From Brachypterus glaber (Eukaryota > Arthropoda > Insecta > Coleoptera > Kateretidae): a DNA stretch of 64,000 nt. Under the pieces are notes generated by a model. It saw nothing but the letters and a program-made list of their open reading frames with translations, had not been told where the DNA came from and did not search any database. Each line of letters begins with the position of its first letter. The stretch's first letter is position 1. The translations under genes were made by a program, and so were the position numbers. Shown in pieces: positions 63,760 to 64,000 of the stretch. The DNA lies in the NCBI GenBank assembly GCA_958510825.1, contig OY294044.1, forward strand, positions 41,576,791 through 41,640,790, in the 5' to 3' direction.

Positions 63760-64000
63760 CACGGTGTATTTGAAATTCACATGACCCTTCTTTGCGATTA
63801 AAAAACGTTTCACCCGATGGATTATTTGATTTTTGGTTTTAAATTGATATTTACGTTATAAGTAAACAAAATATACAAGAAAACTATGTGTTTTCCAAAG
63901 TTTAACTAAAAGTGAATAACGGCGAACTGTGTTATATTATCCACTAAAATTTCCATATATCTTCGCGACGGGTTAATTTCAGTATTTACACATTTTATGA
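63760..64000. mobile_element. Left end of another CACGGTGTATTTGAAAT element, cut by the window
   Basis: TA then CACGGTGTATTTGAAATTCA, the same terminus as the 61090 element, but the interior differs after about 20 bases, so this is a different subfamily sharing only the end. The right end lies beyond the window. Confidence 0.6.

Noticed and set aside
1..64000. CRISPR arrays, operons or bacterial features
   Set aside because: All tandem repeats lack the spacer-repeat regularity of CRISPR, and the element types show a eukaryotic nuclear genome.

Overview
This window is gene-poor, AT-rich nuclear DNA from an animal. The non-LTR retrotransposons (PHD-finger ORF1 plus APE-endonuclease/reverse-transcriptase ORF2), tRNA-derived SINE, FLYWCH-bearing foldback element and dense inverted-repeat MITEs fit an arthropod, most likely an insect; the order cannot be fixed by eye. 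No host protein-coding gene, tRNA gene or rRNA gene could be supported. Nearly everything that can be named is a mobile element, a fragment of one, or a duplication involving them. Identities and boundaries below are by-eye readings; terms such as 'about 99%' are estimates.

Layout. 0-13.7 kb: a broken Tc1/mariner transposase at the left edge; a LINE on the minus strand with AATAAA and a poly(A) tail but a broken ORF2 (1.7-5.6 kb); a pair of inverted palindromes (6.4-6.8 kb); a foldback element whose terminal repeats are arrays of short subrepeats and whose middle encodes a FLYWCH zinc finger (6.84-7.59 kb); a second minus-strand LINE with uninterrupted ORF1 and ORF2 and a (TAAA)n tail (7.9-12 kb); then small hairpin MITEs. 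14-18 kb: a tRNA-derived SINE, a 155-bp tandem duplication and minisatellite units. 18.2-22.1 kb: a tandem segmental duplication in which only the first copy carries a 1.1-kb TA-flanked element, so the second copy is an empty site. 22.6-27.5 kb: palindromic elements, including one of 1.4 kb. 27.7-35.1 kb: a 2.76-kb tandem duplication (about 99% identical) followed by an inverted partial copy that holds a 5'-truncated LINE. 35.3-40.7 kb: a plus-strand LINE remnant, a hAT element with a perfect 8-bp target duplication, and a 3.8-kb foldback whose arms are arrays of roughly 0.3-kb subrepeats around a short interior with decayed coding potential. 41-49.4 kb: more foldbacks, one split by a 5'-truncated LINE with a (TTATC)n tail. 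50-58 kb: minisatellites, small hairpins, and a 393-bp element with an 11-bp target duplication. 58.1-64 kb: a roughly 100-bp minisatellite family invaded by several palindromic MITEs, two of them with empty sites readable from neighbouring array units.

How the parts relate. Three target-site classes recur: TA (Tc1/mariner-like palindromes), TTA/TAA (PIF/Harbinger-like) and longer duplications (8 bp hAT; 5-11 bp MULE-like). Four minus-strand LINEs and two plus-strand pieces show copy-out insertion with 5' truncation. No autonomous DNA transposase survives; the FLYWCH ORF and the Tc1 remnant are the only DNA-transposon coding traces recognised. The most notable objects are the FLYWCH foldback, the giant foldback with a possible splice acceptor leading into an unidentified decayed ORF, and the internal empty-site comparisons.
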